A stretch of DNA of 64,000 nucleotides from Lingula anatina (taxonomy: Eukaryota; Brachiopoda; Lingulata; Lingulida; Lingulidae). The stretch is from NCBI RefSeq assembly GCF_001039355.2, contig NW_019773648.1:124001-188000 (forward strand), in the 5' to 3' direction. Position numbers and translations under genes: made by a program. The notes under the pieces were generated by a model. That model had not been told where the DNA came from. It saw only the letters and a program-made list of their open reading frames with translations, and searched no databases. This document shows, in pieces, positions 1 through 13,128 of the stretch (within the stretch, counting starts at the first letter, position 1; each line of letters starts with the position of its first letter).

Positions 1-729
1 CGTGAGTCATCAAGTTGTATGGTCAGAAGACTGGTACTTAACTGAAGTATAAACCACTTCCATGTTAAGTGATGGAATTGAGTATACATGGATAGTAGAG
101 ATTTGTTGCAGCAGAGGACAGCACTCAAGATGATGTTTTTATAGCCAATTTTAGTGTCTGTTCTTTTCCTTTCTATATCTGTGCTGTTTCTCTTTAATTT
201 TTATGTTTTTTGGAAAAAGGTTAGATTGATGTGTCCCATTTGAGGGTTGAATGGCTGCTTAATTAGATGGAGCTATTGATACTTATGAAGTCGACTATAT
301 TTAGGAATTAGTTTGATGTCTTAGTATTTATATTACTTGGGACCTATTTTCAATGCCAAGTTTAAAAAAAAGGCAACCCTTGCTTTTACTAAGTAATGAA
401 CATGCAGGGATAATAGTTGTGAAGCGGTTATCTTCACTTATCAGTCCTTGAACACAAATATTTGTTGCAGTTTGAGAAACTCTGGATCCTTGTCTTGTTT
501 TCATGTCTTTTCACCCCAGTAGAAAAGTTACTAGAGATGTCATTGGTGGGTTTTAGGGTGCATAAAAGCTTCAGGTTGTACATAGTTGGGAGGAAGACCC
601 GAACTTTTTAACCCCAGATTTGCTACTGTGTGCGTTTATTCCAAATTTGGAATGTTGGGGGGGGGGGGGGGGGGGGGGGGGGTTCTGTCATCTTTACAGC
701 CTATTGTAAGGTGTCTTTTACATTTACAG
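1..729 (+). other. Intronic sequence upstream of first visible TNRC6 exon
   Basis: I see no supported exon here. The stretch precedes the acceptor at 721-729 (catttacag) of the first visible TNRC6 exon, so it is best read as an intron of that gene. The 5' exons and start codon lie outside the window. An uninterrupted run of 26 G lies at 657-682. Confidence 0.6.
657..682 (+). repeat. Poly-G tract, 26 G
   Basis: The run is a pure G homopolymer in the intron just before the first visible TNRC6 exon. Similar long G or C runs recur at about 1216-1225, 12440-12471, 13116-13128, 21823-21838, 37387-37407 and 51271-51284, so they are a feature of this genome or assembly. Confidence 0.95.
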
Positions 730-3700
730 AATTGCCGTTTAAAAGGGAAACCTGTGCCTGAAGGCTTCACAGATGAGAGAATAGAGGAGTTAAGAGAGAT
801 TCTTATCAAAGAAAAAGAAGCGTACAAAAACGACGGAGCTCAGAATCCGTCTCTGACCAAAATCAAACAACCAAATCAAGTGCCTCTTGTAAAGGTGAGA
901 AATGGTTATTATTTTGTCTGGATTTTTATAAGGGATTGGATAGGATATTGTTTTTGTGAATTTTATGTACTTATGTGCACTACTGAAGAGAGTAAATAAT
1001 TGGTGCCCATAAATTGATATACTTGGGGTTATCTTTTCTTCAAAACTGATAGGCATGCTTCTTAACAGAGAGATGGTTGAGGTCTGATAGATGTTTTCAG
1101 ACATCATTTTCGAAATTCTGAAGTGCTGAAATGTATTAATTGACTGAAAAACTTTTTTAGAATATTAACTGACTTATAAGATGAGTGAAATTATTATTTA
1201 TTATTTTTTTTTTTGGGGGGGGGGTGACAAAATGAAAAATGCTACAATCCGTTTATTTGGTCTTCATTTTTTTTAAAAGCAAAAGCCAAAGTCGAAGAAG
1301 CAGAAAGAAAAAGAAGCTTGGAGGCGGGAGAAGGTAAGTGAAGTTAATTTAATTGATAAAAAATGTCCCATTTGTTAAGGGAGGCGGGAGTTACAGCAGA
1401 TGTAATAAAAATTTTTGACGTTTTATTTCAAGTGAATTTTTTAATGTTCATTGCAGGAAATGGAAAATATCGCTTATGCGATACAAGAAAGAAATAAACA
1501 AGAGGAAGAACGTGCAGAGAAAAAGAAGATAGTAAGTACAAAAACATTGTTTTTGAAATTAGCCGATGTATGTTATGTTTGACCTTATTCAGACTTGTGG
1601 AAAAGTTACTTGTTTTTAAGGGACATTTAAAGTTGGTTCTTTTTGTTTCTTATATTAGGCAGAATTAGAAAAACAGCGCCGCCTTGAAGAAGAAAGAGCT
1701 CGCCAATTAGCAGAGGATAAAAAAAGAAGAGAGCAGTAAGTTACCAACCTCTGATTGTCAAAAAAGGGATAGATTTGTTTAGGTGCTGCATTGAGATATG
1801 GTCTTGACAGGCAATATATCTATCATATAATTCAAGTATTTTGTTTAAAAAGGGTGAAGTGTATTTAATTATCTCAATTGGTCAAATTACAGAGAAGAAC
1901 GTGAACGCCAGGAGCGTGAGCGCAGAGAGCGTGAGGAGGAAGAAGTGCGTAAGAAGGCTGAAGAAGAGAAGCGTAAAAAAGAGGACAAGAAGAAAGCTGC
2001 AGAAGCAGCTAAACAGAAGGTAGGCCATTTTCATTGCAAATTACGCTGTATTGTTGTTATGTGATTACTTTCTCACCTTTTTTCAAAACTGCCTGCTTCT
2101 GAGCCCCACTAGAAATGACCTTAAACATGGCTGTAAAATTGATGAATTTAAAAAAAGGGTAAGCAAAGTCATAAAATTCATGAGTCAAAAGTAAAATTGA
2201 AATATATTTTTGTACAGCAAATAGTTGACCAAAAAGCCAAAGAGGAGGAAGAAAAAAAGAAGGCTACAGCTGCCAAGCAGAAGAACCAAGCACAGCAGCA
2301 ACAGCAAGCATCCACCCAGCAGCAACTGCAGCAGCAGCAACAAAGACAGTATCAGCTGCCGCCTCGGTTTGCTCAAAAACAGCAGCAGAAGAATAAGATG
2401 CAAACAGTGCCACCTGGTGGCCAGAATTGTGGTAAGTTTAAAATTAAAGTGATGACAGAGTATTAGATTAAATTCAGTTATGCTTAATATTCTCATTGCT
2501 TCATTTGCCTAAAGAAGGGTTCAACATTATCATATATATATATATGTTTTTTTTTTTTTTTTAATGACTTAGCTGATCTTTTGACTGTTTAGTGTTAATT
2601 ATTGGAATGTTTCAATTTGCAGATACAGAAAGTCAGGAAATTGGTACATGGCAAAACCCAGAGGGTGACTCTGCCAATCCTATTCTTACTTGGGGTAATC
2701 AGGCCTCTGCCAGCAGCAGTGGTAGTAGTGATATTATTGTGGATAGTCGGGACAAAGAGCAGTGGCCATCCATTGGTGACCAGTCTGAATCTGCATCTGA
2801 GGCAGGTGACGACAACGCATCTGTCCATTCGGGATCTGTGATATCTAGCTCAAGCAATCCAGGACCAGACGGGGGTCAAGGTCAAGGGTCAAGTGCCATT
2901 CAAGGTCAAAGTGCTTCCAGTGATTGGGGAGCCAACTCTTCTGACAATAAATTAGACTCAACAACATCCTGGGGAACTAGTAGTCTCTCTCCAGGAGGTG
3001 CCAACAACTCAAACTCATCATCTGTTTCGTGGGGGGAATCCATTCCCTCCCAAGCTGTGAACCAAGGACATAATATGCAAGCCAATAATAATAACCCAAA
3101 CTCCCCCATTGAGTGGGGTAGTTCCCAGCAGAATTCCATGCCAGCACAAGGCACAGAGCATGGACCAACAAACCAAGGTGCTCAAAGTAGTAATGGTAGC
3201 AGAAACTCTCCTGCCACCACTGCCAACTCATGGGGAGGTATTTCTTCTTCAAGTCGTCCGTCTAGTGTCCAGAGCCTGGGGGATGTTGCAACCAACAGCA
3301 AGGCAGATATGAAACAAGGAGCTTCACAATGGGGGATGATGGTGCCACAAGAGTCCTCTGCTAGCAACAATCAAGGAGATAGTAATGGCAAGGTTGGTGA
3401 AATCAAACGGGGAAATGATATGCGAGGAACTAGTCAATGGGGAATGACAACCCAGGGCTCCTCAAGCTCCAGCTCCTCCAGCAGTGGCAGCCAGTGGGGA
3501 AACGTGTCAAAAGATGAGAAAAGTTCCATGAGAGGAGGATCAGGTTGGGGTAGTCCCAGCCCAACGCCTAGTCCAAGTACCAATACAGGAGACTGGGGCA
3601 AGTCTGCATCCAGTGTCCAGCAGCCAAACAGTTTACAGTCCATGTGGGGAGATCCCACAAACAGTGAGAGCTCTCAGTGGGGTGGGGGCAGTCACTGGGG

Positions 3701-6700
3701 GCCAGCTCCAGGGAGTTCCCAGAGAAGTGATAGTGGCAGCAGTGGCAATAGTTCCGGCAATCAGCGTAGTGCCAAAAGAATTGGATCATGGGGTTCAGGA
3801 GGGGGTACAGTTGGTCAGACTGGAAGCTGGACCAACAGCAATTCAAGTGGCAGGGATTGGGGAGAGTCCCAATCAGGCCAACAGTCTCAATGGGGGAACA
3901 ATGGTGCCAGTCAGTGGGGCAGCAGCAGTGTAGGGCAATCACAAACAGCCGGGTCAGGATGGGGTGATGCCACCGGCACTTCCCAGCAACAGAACAATCC
4001 AGGCGAAGGATGGGGCAGTGGAACAGCCACTCAGAACAATGGGTCAGACCAGTGGGGGAGGCAGCCTACGACCAATCAGAAGGACCCTTCTCAGCTCAAC
4101 CCAAACAACCCCCAGGGACAGTGGGGAAATGTTCCGTCACCCACCAACTGGGGAAGTGCATCGACACAAGACAACTCCCAGAGCCAGTGGGGTAATATGC
4201 CAGTGCAGAACAATGTAGCAACTAATCAGTGGGGTAATGGTGCCCCTCAGCATGGAAACAGTTCACAGGGGGCATCCTGGGCTGGAACTTCACCAGGACC
4301 CACCTCACCCGCAGCATGGGGTAGCGGGAGCTCGTACGCCAAAGTTCTGAGCCACAATCTTCCACAGCCCCCACCGTCTCAGCAAAAGCCTGCCAAATCA
4401 GCATTTGAGGAAGAAATAAGCCGCCAAGTTGATAGCCATGAAGGGTGGGGCATGCGTCCTGTTTCTCAAGACACTAACTGGGATGCAAAGACCTCCCCAG
4501 AACCAAAGCGTAAAGCACGTCCAGAAGATGACTCTGTGTGGCGCCAAGAAGTGAATAATGGTACAGCCATATGGGAGTCTGTGAAAAATACATCAGGGAA
4601 ACCTGCCTTCGAAGAAAAGCCTGTTGTGAGAAATGATAATTCCATTACCTGGTCTGGACCTCCAGCCCAGCAGGCACCGCCTCCTCGCAATGACACCAGT
4701 TCCTGGGGTGGGGATGCAACTACAGATGGCATGTCCTGGGGAGGAGCTGGACCTGCCAAGGAGAGATCTTGGCCCAGTGGGGCAAACAATCCTCCTGCAG
4801 CTGCTAATACAGCCGCCACGCCAAGCAATTGGAACAAACCCCCACCCACCAACAATGCCAGCTGGGGTGGCCAGGAACCGCGTCCTCTGCCAACACAGTG
4901 GGCTGGGGCTACCAACAACTCTGCTCCACAAGATGGATGGGGCGGAAGTGGATCTGCACCAAGAAGTTCCCAATCTTCTGCTAGAGGATCGACCTCCTCT
5001 TCTGGATGGGGAGATGATGTGAAGCCAGCTACTGCTGGGAAGTCTACTGGTGGAACTGGATGGGGAGCACCATCCCCTCCTACCAATCGCAAGTCCACAA
5101 CGGATGTGGATGATGGTACTGCTTTCTGGGGTGATCCTACTCAGCCTACACAATCAAAACCCCAGAACTGGAGTACCCCGAGTACTCCCAATACTCCAAT
5201 CACTCCTTCAACTAATCCAGTGTTCCCAGGCCAGAGACCTAAATCTGGTGATATGGGGGGTGCCATGTGGGGCCAAGGAACCCCCACCCCCCAATATGCC
5301 TACCTCTGGAGGTTGGGGAGATGCTGCTAATCCAATAGCCAACAAAAGTGAGGAGGTCTCTTCCATGTGGCCTGGTCCTTCTCAGGTAGATATTGCATGA
5401 AAATTATGTTATATTTTTATGTCAGCTTATGCATTTCTAAAATATAATGGTTTACAGTTTTTTGAGGATGTCCAATGTGGTAAATTGTGCCTGATCATCC
5501 CTGTTGAATTCATTAGAGCATACTGCTTATTACAATTCCAGAGCTCCAGCAGTTGGGGTGATTCATCTGCCAGTCAGTGGCCGGTAGGTGGTGCTAAGCC
5601 AAAGACCCCGTCTACAAGTGGCTGGGAAAGTGATAGCATGCAGTGGAATGCACCAGGGCCTCGTAAGGTAGGCGATCATACTGGTTTGCAGGGTGATCAA
5701 ACAAGCAGGCGTTTGCTGAATGGGTACGGTGGACCTGGAAATGACTGGAATCACCACAGGGTAAGAGAAAACATAAACTGCATGACAAGGGGTTCAACTG
5801 AATATCACTTTCCTTGGTTGTTCAAATATACTGTCTATGGCAGTTAAAAGGTAATTTTTTTAAACAGTCAAAAATCTGTACGTCATGCACTTTGTGATTC
5901 TATCAAATCTAACCAATATGAAGTAATTGCTGTGTTGTGAAGTGTACATAATGGACTTGGGTCAGAATGGATACAGAGATATTTCTAGGGAAGTACATTG
6001 AAAATTGATATTTGAATAAATAAAGTCGATATTTGTCATCAGAGTTCCACATCTGTATCCAATCTTGGCTCTTCATTAAGATGCAGGAAACAAGGTTGTT
6101 TTGAACATTCTGTTCTCTGCTTCCTAATGGTGAGAGTAAAGTATAGGTCAGAAAGGCTGAAACCACAATCAGATGCAAAGCAGCAAAGGCAAGCCACATT
6201 TTTTCTCTTGTTTCAAACCTAACCTGGTGTGGGCTTGTTACTAGAGTGGTGTGTGCAGTGCTTGTGTAGCAACTAAATCATCCCCCCCCTCCCAACTAAT
6301 TTGATTGTCAGTATTAATTATGCGGGAGCCATTGCTCACTGTTATCATGATGGGATAATAAATCTCAAGTATAGACCATCCTTATTATTCAAGGTCACAT
6401 CATTATATGTAATGTAGTTGGCTTTTGAAAAATGGTTTTTAAAAAATAAGTGAATAAGCCATTTTTTGGACACTCTAAGAAAGATATATCTTGTGTCCCA
6501 TTGTTTAAATTTTGAATAAATATGTGCAGCTGCACTTTACATGCATTTCTTCACTTTCAGACCAGTGAATCCAGCTGGAATGATGAGAACTGGGCTGAGA
6601 CTGAGGTTGGTGAGTGGGACTCTGCCCAGGAAAACTCCACCTGGAACAGTGCACAAGGATGGACTAACAGAAATGGTGCAAAGAAAATCACTGGAATGCC

Positions 6701-9700
6701 CTTCTACAACAAAAACTCAGCCATTGTAAGTAGCAGATTGTTCTCGATGGTAGCTGCAAAGTAGGCTTCTAGTTGGCTCTAAAAAGTATGAGGAATTGGG
6801 CATCAATGAGATAAATAATTTTCAGTTAGGATGAATCTATGTTGTAAGACTTGATTTTACATGTGGACCTTTTTTCCAGGGTGCTAAATTGAGTAGTCTT
6901 AACATGAATCCTCAACAGCCTCAGATGCGTAGCAGGCTGCTTCAACAGCTGACTGAAATGGGATTCAAGGTAACATGCTTTTCCTTTACTAAACCACAAC
7001 TTTAATGATGGAAAAATGTGTTATGATATGTAACATTATGAACTGGGAAAAACAAGGTATTTTCAGCTTGGCCTTAACAATTCTAATTTGCCTTTGTGTT
7101 GTTTTTCATTACAGAAAGAAGATGCACAAAATGCTTTAATAAGCAATAACATGAATCTTGAAAGTGCCATTGGTAAGTGTAATGAACTTATCTTGTACAT
7201 TAAGTTGTTATAGTGGTATCATCCTATATTGTTGTCTCATTTAGTCATTCTGTTGTTGATTTATTGCTGTTGGTTGTAAAGTTAAGGGTGTTGGTTTGTT
7301 AGACTTTGGAATCATTTCCAACTTTCTTACATATTGCCATTTCATTTTAGCTGAACTCTTTGCTGGTGCTAATATGGACAAGCGGGATGATAATGACTTG
7401 GACAGAAAGAATCGCAACATTCAACGCCAATTCTCCGCTATCCATCAGCAAGACAAAGCAGACTTTGACAACAGTGATCCGTTCTCTCAAAATACTCCAA
7501 ATTTATCCAATGCTCAACAACTGCTAGGCAAGCAGGGCAGTGTCTCTTCTAGTCCCAATCCCAGTATTAATCCAGTTGCTCTACAACAAAGGCTTCTCAT
7601 GCAACAACAACAACAACAACAACAACAGCAGCAGCAACAGCAGCAGAACATGCCACCATCTCAGGGTCAGGTGCTCCGCGGTCAAGTCCCTAACATGGCC
7701 GCAGCGGCAGCCTCTGCTGGCGTGTCTGCTTCTACTCAGCAACAGCTTCTCCAGCAGCAACAGATTGTGCAACAGCTGCAGATGGCAGTGCGTGCAGGCC
7801 TGATAAATCCTCAACTCCTGAACCAGCAACTCACTCCACAGATGTTGGTGCTACTTCAACAACTGCTTCAGCTTCAGACCATTCTTCAGCGGCTCGTCCA
7901 ACAGCAGCAACTGCTGCAGGCCAATAAGACGGGCATGAACCCTCTTCAGCAACGCTCCCAAATGGAGCAGAATGCCGTGGTGATCCAGACCATAAAGCAG
8001 AAGATCCTGCAACAGCAGCAACAGATTGCTCAAGCTCAGCAAGCCATGGCAGCATCCTCAGCTGCCAAGGATGCTCTTTCCAGTCTCCATCCCAAGATGA
8101 CTAGTCTCTCTATCAACGAAGATTCTCTTCTCCAGACGCCAGCTGGTGCTCCCCAGTCACGTCTCACTCAGTGGAAACTGCCCTCCCCAGACAAAGAAGT
8201 GAATGAGTACTTAGACAAAGCTCCAGGCTCCAAGCCCTCCAACATTCATCAATCGCATTCCACACCCAATCTGCAAGACAAGCTGGACTTCTCTTCCTCT
8301 CTCAGTGGAGACAGTATGTGGTCCACTTCAGTCTCCTCGTCCACGGCCGGCTCCTCCTGGCCTACTTCCAGTGCCATAACCTCCAGTGCCCAGCTTTTGG
8401 TCAAGGATAACAGCCCAGCCCAGTCTGACAACAAAGAATCTCAATCGTCCAATAGCAACAGTCAGTCTACCACACCAGTATTTGATATCAGTAACATGAT
8501 TGAAGAGTTTGTGCCTGGTAAGAAGTGGCAAGGCACTGTCACCAAGAGCGTGGAGGAGGATCCACATATCACCCCGGGCAGCGTGGCTAGTGTTGCCAAT
8601 ATGTTGACCATCAAACCTGAAGTGCTGAATGCTCTGTCATCAAGTCCAACTGCCAACACTGACCAGCAGGTCTCGTCCTGGTCTGGCATGAAGGATTTTC
8701 CACGTTCAATCAGCACCATTGCTAGCAACAGTGGAGGTTCAAAATCCACCTGGAGCTCTGGCAACACTTCAACTGTTGCCTCTGGCAGCCTGACACCCAC
8801 ATCCATTTCTTCTGAACTGTGGGGAGTGCCAGTGCCAGGCAAAAATGCCTCCAATGCTGCAAGTCGCCCTCCACCAGGTTTGACAAATCAGAAGGCTGGA
8901 GGTGGTGGTGGTTCAACTGCTATGTGGGGCAGTGGTGGTGGAAGTAGTGGGGGTACCAATCCTGGCTTCAGTAGAGCCAACTCATGGGCTGGAGGATCTG
9001 CAGGTTCTGCATTTACTCCAGGTCAGTAATGGTAAAGCTGTTATAAAGCTGTGAGTTACTTTCACAATTTTTCAAGGGAGTGTTCAAGTGTTATTCCAAA
9101 ACTATTGACTATTGCATATGTATAGTTTGACATATTTATTGCTTGATACCTTTTATAAATTCATGAAGCTTAAAATGTATGAAAAAGGTAACATTTTAAT
9201 TGTCAATGTTTGATTCAGTGAGTATTTTTGTCAATTTATAACAGTTGAAAATATTACTAGCAAATTTTTCAATTTCAGTGGGTGCCTCTTGGGATCGCAT
9301 GGGATCCAATGTATCTACTTGGGTTGTGCTAAGGAACCTGACTCCACAGGTAGGTTTAAGACTTGATAATTTAAATAAAAGTTCCCACAGTTTGGAGGAG
9401 CTATGTTGTATGGATACGGAAAAAAATAGTAATGTGTCTCTTGTGAAAATCTCTGTAATCTTTCGGAATTTTTGATAATGTGTTTAGATAATGTGAAAAG
9501 TAGGTGAGTGCATAAACAAAATGCGAACATAAATGATTTTTGTCTTTTAAACCATTGATGGTTCTGCCCTGAAGAAGTGTGGATAAAAAAAACAAAGTAA
9601 TGTGTCTATTGTGAAAATCTTTGTAAAATATCAGACTTCAAAAAAAAAAAAAAAAAAAAAGGGATGTTTAGATAATGTGTTAAGTAGCTATAAACAAAAA

Positions 9701-10186
9701 AGATAAGATGGGAAGATGAATTAGTTTTGTTTTTTGAACCAGATTGATGGCTCTACCCTGAAGACATTGTGCATGCAGCATGGCCCTGTTCAGATGTTTT
9801 ATCTGAGTCTCCATAATGGCACTGCTGTTGTGCGTTACCACACCAGGGAAGAGGCTATGAAAGCACAGAAATCCCTCAACCACTGCATCCTGGGCAACAC
9901 CACCATCATTGCCGATTTTGCCAGCGACGCAGAGATGCAACGCTTCAAGGAGCAAAACACACAAACTTCTAATTCATGGTCACAAGGCACCTCTACTCCG
10001 ACCTTCCACCGCTCTGCAAGCACCTTTGCTGGCAAGAATGATGTGAACCAGTGGAACGGCTCTAGCCTGGGTTTGCAGAGTAGCATGTGGGGAGGAAGTG
10101 GCCTCTGGGGAGGATCTTCCACTCTGGAGGAACGCCACACCCCTTTCATGCCAGACATGAACATTCTCAGTGGGGATCAGATCTAA
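730..10186 (+). CDS. TNRC6: TNRC6/GW182 family protein, 5'-partial, 14 exons
   Basis: GW182 proteins bind Argonaute through GW repeats and recruit PABP, PAN2-PAN3 and CCR4-NOT to silence mRNA in the cytoplasm. Exons by GT-AG sites: 730-894, 1280-1333, 1457-1531, 1659-1735, 1893-2019, 2218-2431, 2623-5385, 5542-5760, 6561-6725, 6880-6969, 7115-7172, 7351-9021, 9279-9349, 9743-10186. Phases agree throughout. About 2063 residues are visible: a charged coiled-coil-like N-terminus with Q-rich linker (to ~237), a very long GW/WG-rich region (~238-1290), a UBA-like domain (~1300-1340), a polyQ/Q-rich segment (~1415-1590), a PAM2/silencing segment with FVPGKKWQG and DPHITPGSV (~1713-1745), RPPPGL (~1840), a C-terminal RRM with NLTPQ then [15 protein letters not shown] (~1902-1985), and a WG tail. 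The start codon is upstream of the window. The large exon needs one base removed at 5287-5292 to stay open; total length is a multiple of three only then. An alternative donor may lie after 5667. Confidence 0.95.
5287..5292 (+). other. Homopolymer frameshift in the main TNRC6 exon
   Basis: The GW-rich frame from 2623 runs into a stop at about 5330. The +1 frame carries the expected continuation ([10 protein letters not shown] and SSMWPGPSQ) up to a good donor at 5386. The shift falls at a CCCCC-A-CCCCCC run. One surplus C in the six-C run explains it exactly and makes the summed exons divisible by three. It is probably a sequencing or assembly error; a real allele cannot be excluded. Confidence 0.8.
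7602..7646 (+). repeat. CAA/CAG trinucleotide repeat (polyQ)
   Basis: An in-frame run of about fifteen glutamine codons, CAA-rich then CAG-rich, opens the Q-rich segment of the TNRC6 protein. Further shorter CAGCAG runs follow to about 8045. Q-rich linkers are normal for this family; the pure codon run is likely length-variable. Confidence 0.9.
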
Positions 10187-11210
10187 GCTTATCTCAGAGA
10201 CTGTGGTTGACTTTTTATTATTGATGAATTATTTAGACTGTGGTGGGTATCATCCAAATGATACAGGATCGATCAACGAATAGCTGAATGAAAGAACCAT
10301 GCATCATCAAAAACAATATTTGTCACAGCTTTTGCCTCTCTTGGGCAGAGAAAACTATGAAGTGCTGAGAGATTTGAGGGTGGGGTCTTGCCTCACTTTG
10401 TATGCATTGACTGGCCTTTGAAAGGGCTTGATGCACTTTGCGATCTCTTGTTGCAGGGGGTTTCAGTATTGATTTAGCAGCTTTACAATTTGATATGTAC
10501 GCCATGATGAGATGTTGTTATGGAGATGTTGCATTCCGAGTACAAAGAACACCAAATCATAATTATCTTGGTGCTATTAGCTTCGTTCCTAGAAGCAGGG
10601 GCACTTTTTAATCTCAAAAGAATAACAAAAAAAAAAGTAAGCAAAAAAGAAAAAAAAAATAAGAAAAATAAAAATAAAAATGACTATTTCAAAAACCAAT
10701 GTCTTTCAGAAAAGGTACCTTGTGAGAAAAAAAAAATGCTTACTTTGTAACTTGTGCAATGTTACATCTCCTTTTTATTTTAGGGAGGGGGATGGACAGA
10801 TATGACATTTAACCTCCAAGTGGTTTCCTCATAATGATGGAGCCAGTGATTTAACTTGCAACATATTATATTAAACGGACAAAAAAGGGAAAAAAGAAAA
10901 AAATGTAAAAAAAAAAAATAATGCTTATTAAATCATTGTAAGAGTCTTAAATCATTCTAGTGCTGGTTTTTGCAATCGTTGAATAACATTTAAAAATGGC
11001 CATTTTTTTTTTTTTTTCTTTCTTCACTTATGTGGAACTTATTTTCTGCAAGATGTGCGACTCCGTCTTTGCAGCGGGTGTCATTAAATTTTGTGTGTCT
11101 TCTGTCTTAATGTGTGATCTGCTCTTCTGAGTTGTACTCTATTATTATCATTATTATTAATATTATAGTGGAACTGGTGATAATTCAAATAAAGTGTGAG
11201 GGGACTTAGG
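10187..11210 (+). other. TNRC6 3' UTR
   Basis: AT-rich sequence without coding signal follows the TAA at 10184-10186. It has long A-rich runs (10628-10680, 10726-10737, 10870-10920). The best polyadenylation signal is AATAAA at 11188-11193. The transcript end is inferred, not seen. Confidence 0.55.
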
Positions 11211-11940
11211 GTCTAGTGACTCAAACCTCTACTTAGCAGAAGTATTGTTGTTATGTTTTACTATTTACAGATGTTTCTTTCAGCTAGACTTGTTAGAGGT
11301 GGCAAGCATGAGGAAGGTGGTTCTCAAAATATTGTAACAATATATATCTTATTTTAAAATGTGCCTAGTGATACTTTCACTTTAAATACAGTTCCAAATT
11401 CCAAAGGTTAGAATGATAGTTAAATTGATATTTGCATTTATATGTTGTAGATTTGTCAGAAAATGCATGCAGTTCTTCTGTATATCTCTATTCATAAGAT
11501 TTTAAAACCAAATTGTCAGGTCCCAAGTTGTGGGCCTATCGAAAGTGCTCTTCAAAAAGTTGTAAATGCACAATAGTCTGGCATGATAATATACCAGAAA
11601 AGAGGCCAATAGTTATGTATTTGACAAATGATACTTTTATGTGCAGTGGTGATATAAAGTAATAAAGCAACACATAAACAAAAAATCGACTTCTCATTTC
11701 TCTCCTAAAAGGCAAAGCTACAGAGGAGACGCCCAACAAACAATAATATCAAGTTGTTTTAATTTGAAGTGCAGAGAAGGTAGGGTTATATAATTTTGTT
11801 AGAAAGTAATAAACGTATTTATATATAAGGAAATAATGATAAATTAAATCCACACACATGCTTACACTATTTACAATAAAAGATTTCATGAAACTTGACA
11901 GCCGATGATGCTGGACCACGTGCACTGCCTTTGTAAAAAT
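11211..11940. other. Intergenic, no gene seen
   Basis: AT-rich sequence with no supportable exon or RNA gene. Longer TNRC6 3' ends could extend into it. Confidence 0.5.
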
Positions 11941-12098
11941 GGGGGCGTCTCGATAGTCCGAAGGTTCATTGGTCCGAAAAGTGGTAACATTTTCATCGAT
12001 TTTCTAATCAAGGGTTCATTGGTCCGAAGGTTCTATAGTGAAGTTTCGGACCAATGAACCTTCGGACTATTGAACCTTCGGACTATCGCTACGGCCCC
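11941..12098. repeat. Palindromic CCGAAGG repeat, copy 1
   Basis: The element begins GGGGGCGTCTCGATAGTCCG and ends with GACTATCGCTACGGCCCC. Its arms are built from repeated short units: CCGAAGGTTCATTGGTCCG forward on the left, and the reverse complement on the right. It would fold into a long hairpin. A second near-full copy is at 26808-26979 and pieces lie at 23363-23389 and 46325-46367. No coding capacity; a non-autonomous foldback/MITE-type repeat is the likely class. Confidence 0.8.
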
Positions 12099-12470
12099 TG
12101 CAGGGTGACGCTCGCCCAAAGAAGATAGTAAAAATTAGAAATGTACTTTTTAATCTCTTGGTAACCGTAACATGTTGCAAATTTCATTCCCAATCACGAA
12201 AAAGTCTTATGACAAGTGATCACTTAAAAGAGAAGTAAAGAAAAAAGATTTAGTGGTAAACAAAATTCCAATAAGTGAGAGCACAAAAACGGTAATTGGG
12301 GCGAAAACCATATTTACTGTAATTAGTATCGCATTTTAACTTAGTGCGTTTATTTTTACGAATAATAATTCATAAAAAGATACGTAAGCTAGTGCGTTTT
12401 CGTGATAGCCACCTCTACGACTGGTGGTGGTGGTGTGTGTGTGTGTGGGGGGGGGGGGNNGGGGGGGGGG

Positions 12471-13112
12471 GGAGCTTTCTGTCATTCCAAACATACAATA
12501 AAAGCGCGTTGGGGCTGTTGTGGCAAAAAAATATCTTCTTTTCTTCAAAATTCAATAACTTTTCCTCAATGATTTTGTGTTAAATTGATTTTTTATCATC
12601 ACAACTTACGTTTAAGATAACGAAAATGTTGAAACGAAGCCACAAAGATGTAGAAAGATTAGAAGAAATAAACTCGTCTGAAGAAAACCCATCCAGTAAG
12701 ACCGTGCCACCGGAAGTAATGCAGGTACTAAAGATGAGCTTTGCATTTAGATCCAATGCATTTCTTAAACTAAGTGACAACCGGGATCAAATCATTTTGC
12801 TTGTTATCTTCATCTAAGAGATTTATAATTTCCAAATAAAACCGCAACTCCTTCGAAGTATAATTATTCATTCTTGGAATTAGTTGCACCCAATACAAGA
12901 GGAGCCATCAGGACTCAAACGTGTGGTATAATATTCAGATGGCTTATGTATTATTTGGAATTGCTTAATTTGATTTTCAGCCCCTAAACATTGCCACACA
13001 GTAAGTTTAGGAGCCGGGCATGAACACAGAGTTTTGCCATTTTTGGTTCTTAATAATGTTTAAAGATTGTACTGTACATGAATGTAGATTAGGGAAAATG
13101 AAGGCAGTTTCG
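12471..13112. repeat. Tandem duplication, copy 1 (~657-bp unit)
   Basis: This stretch from ggagctttctgtcattcc is repeated nearly identically at 13129-13780 with an offset of 657. Copy 1 is preceded by a poly-G run with NN at 12459-12460 and ends by an N at 13113. A 63-codon reading frame (12626, again at 13283) is kept only because the copies are nearly identical; I do not call it a gene. Sequence resembling 12836-12910 recurs at 23050-23125 upstream of the second BTB gene. Confidence 0.85.
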
Positions 13113-13128
13113 ANGTGGGGGGGGGGGG

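Noticed and set aside
2185-2496. Hydrophobic minus-strand protein with apparent membrane segments
   Set aside because: It is the antisense of the K/Q-rich TNRC6 exon and has no independent support.
5542-5847. Continuation of coding through 5761-5847
   Set aside because: A good GTAAGA donor at 5761 and the in-phase next exon at 6561 explain the gene better. The extra codons lack GW or Q-rich character.
7581-8055. Leucine-rich minus-strand frames opposite the Q-rich region
   Set aside because: They are antisense shadows of CAG/CAA repeats, which read as leucine or serine codons.
9245-9475. Separate small gene around the exon at 9279-9349
   Set aside because: The reading frame is just TNRC6 exon 13 with intron read-through on both sides.
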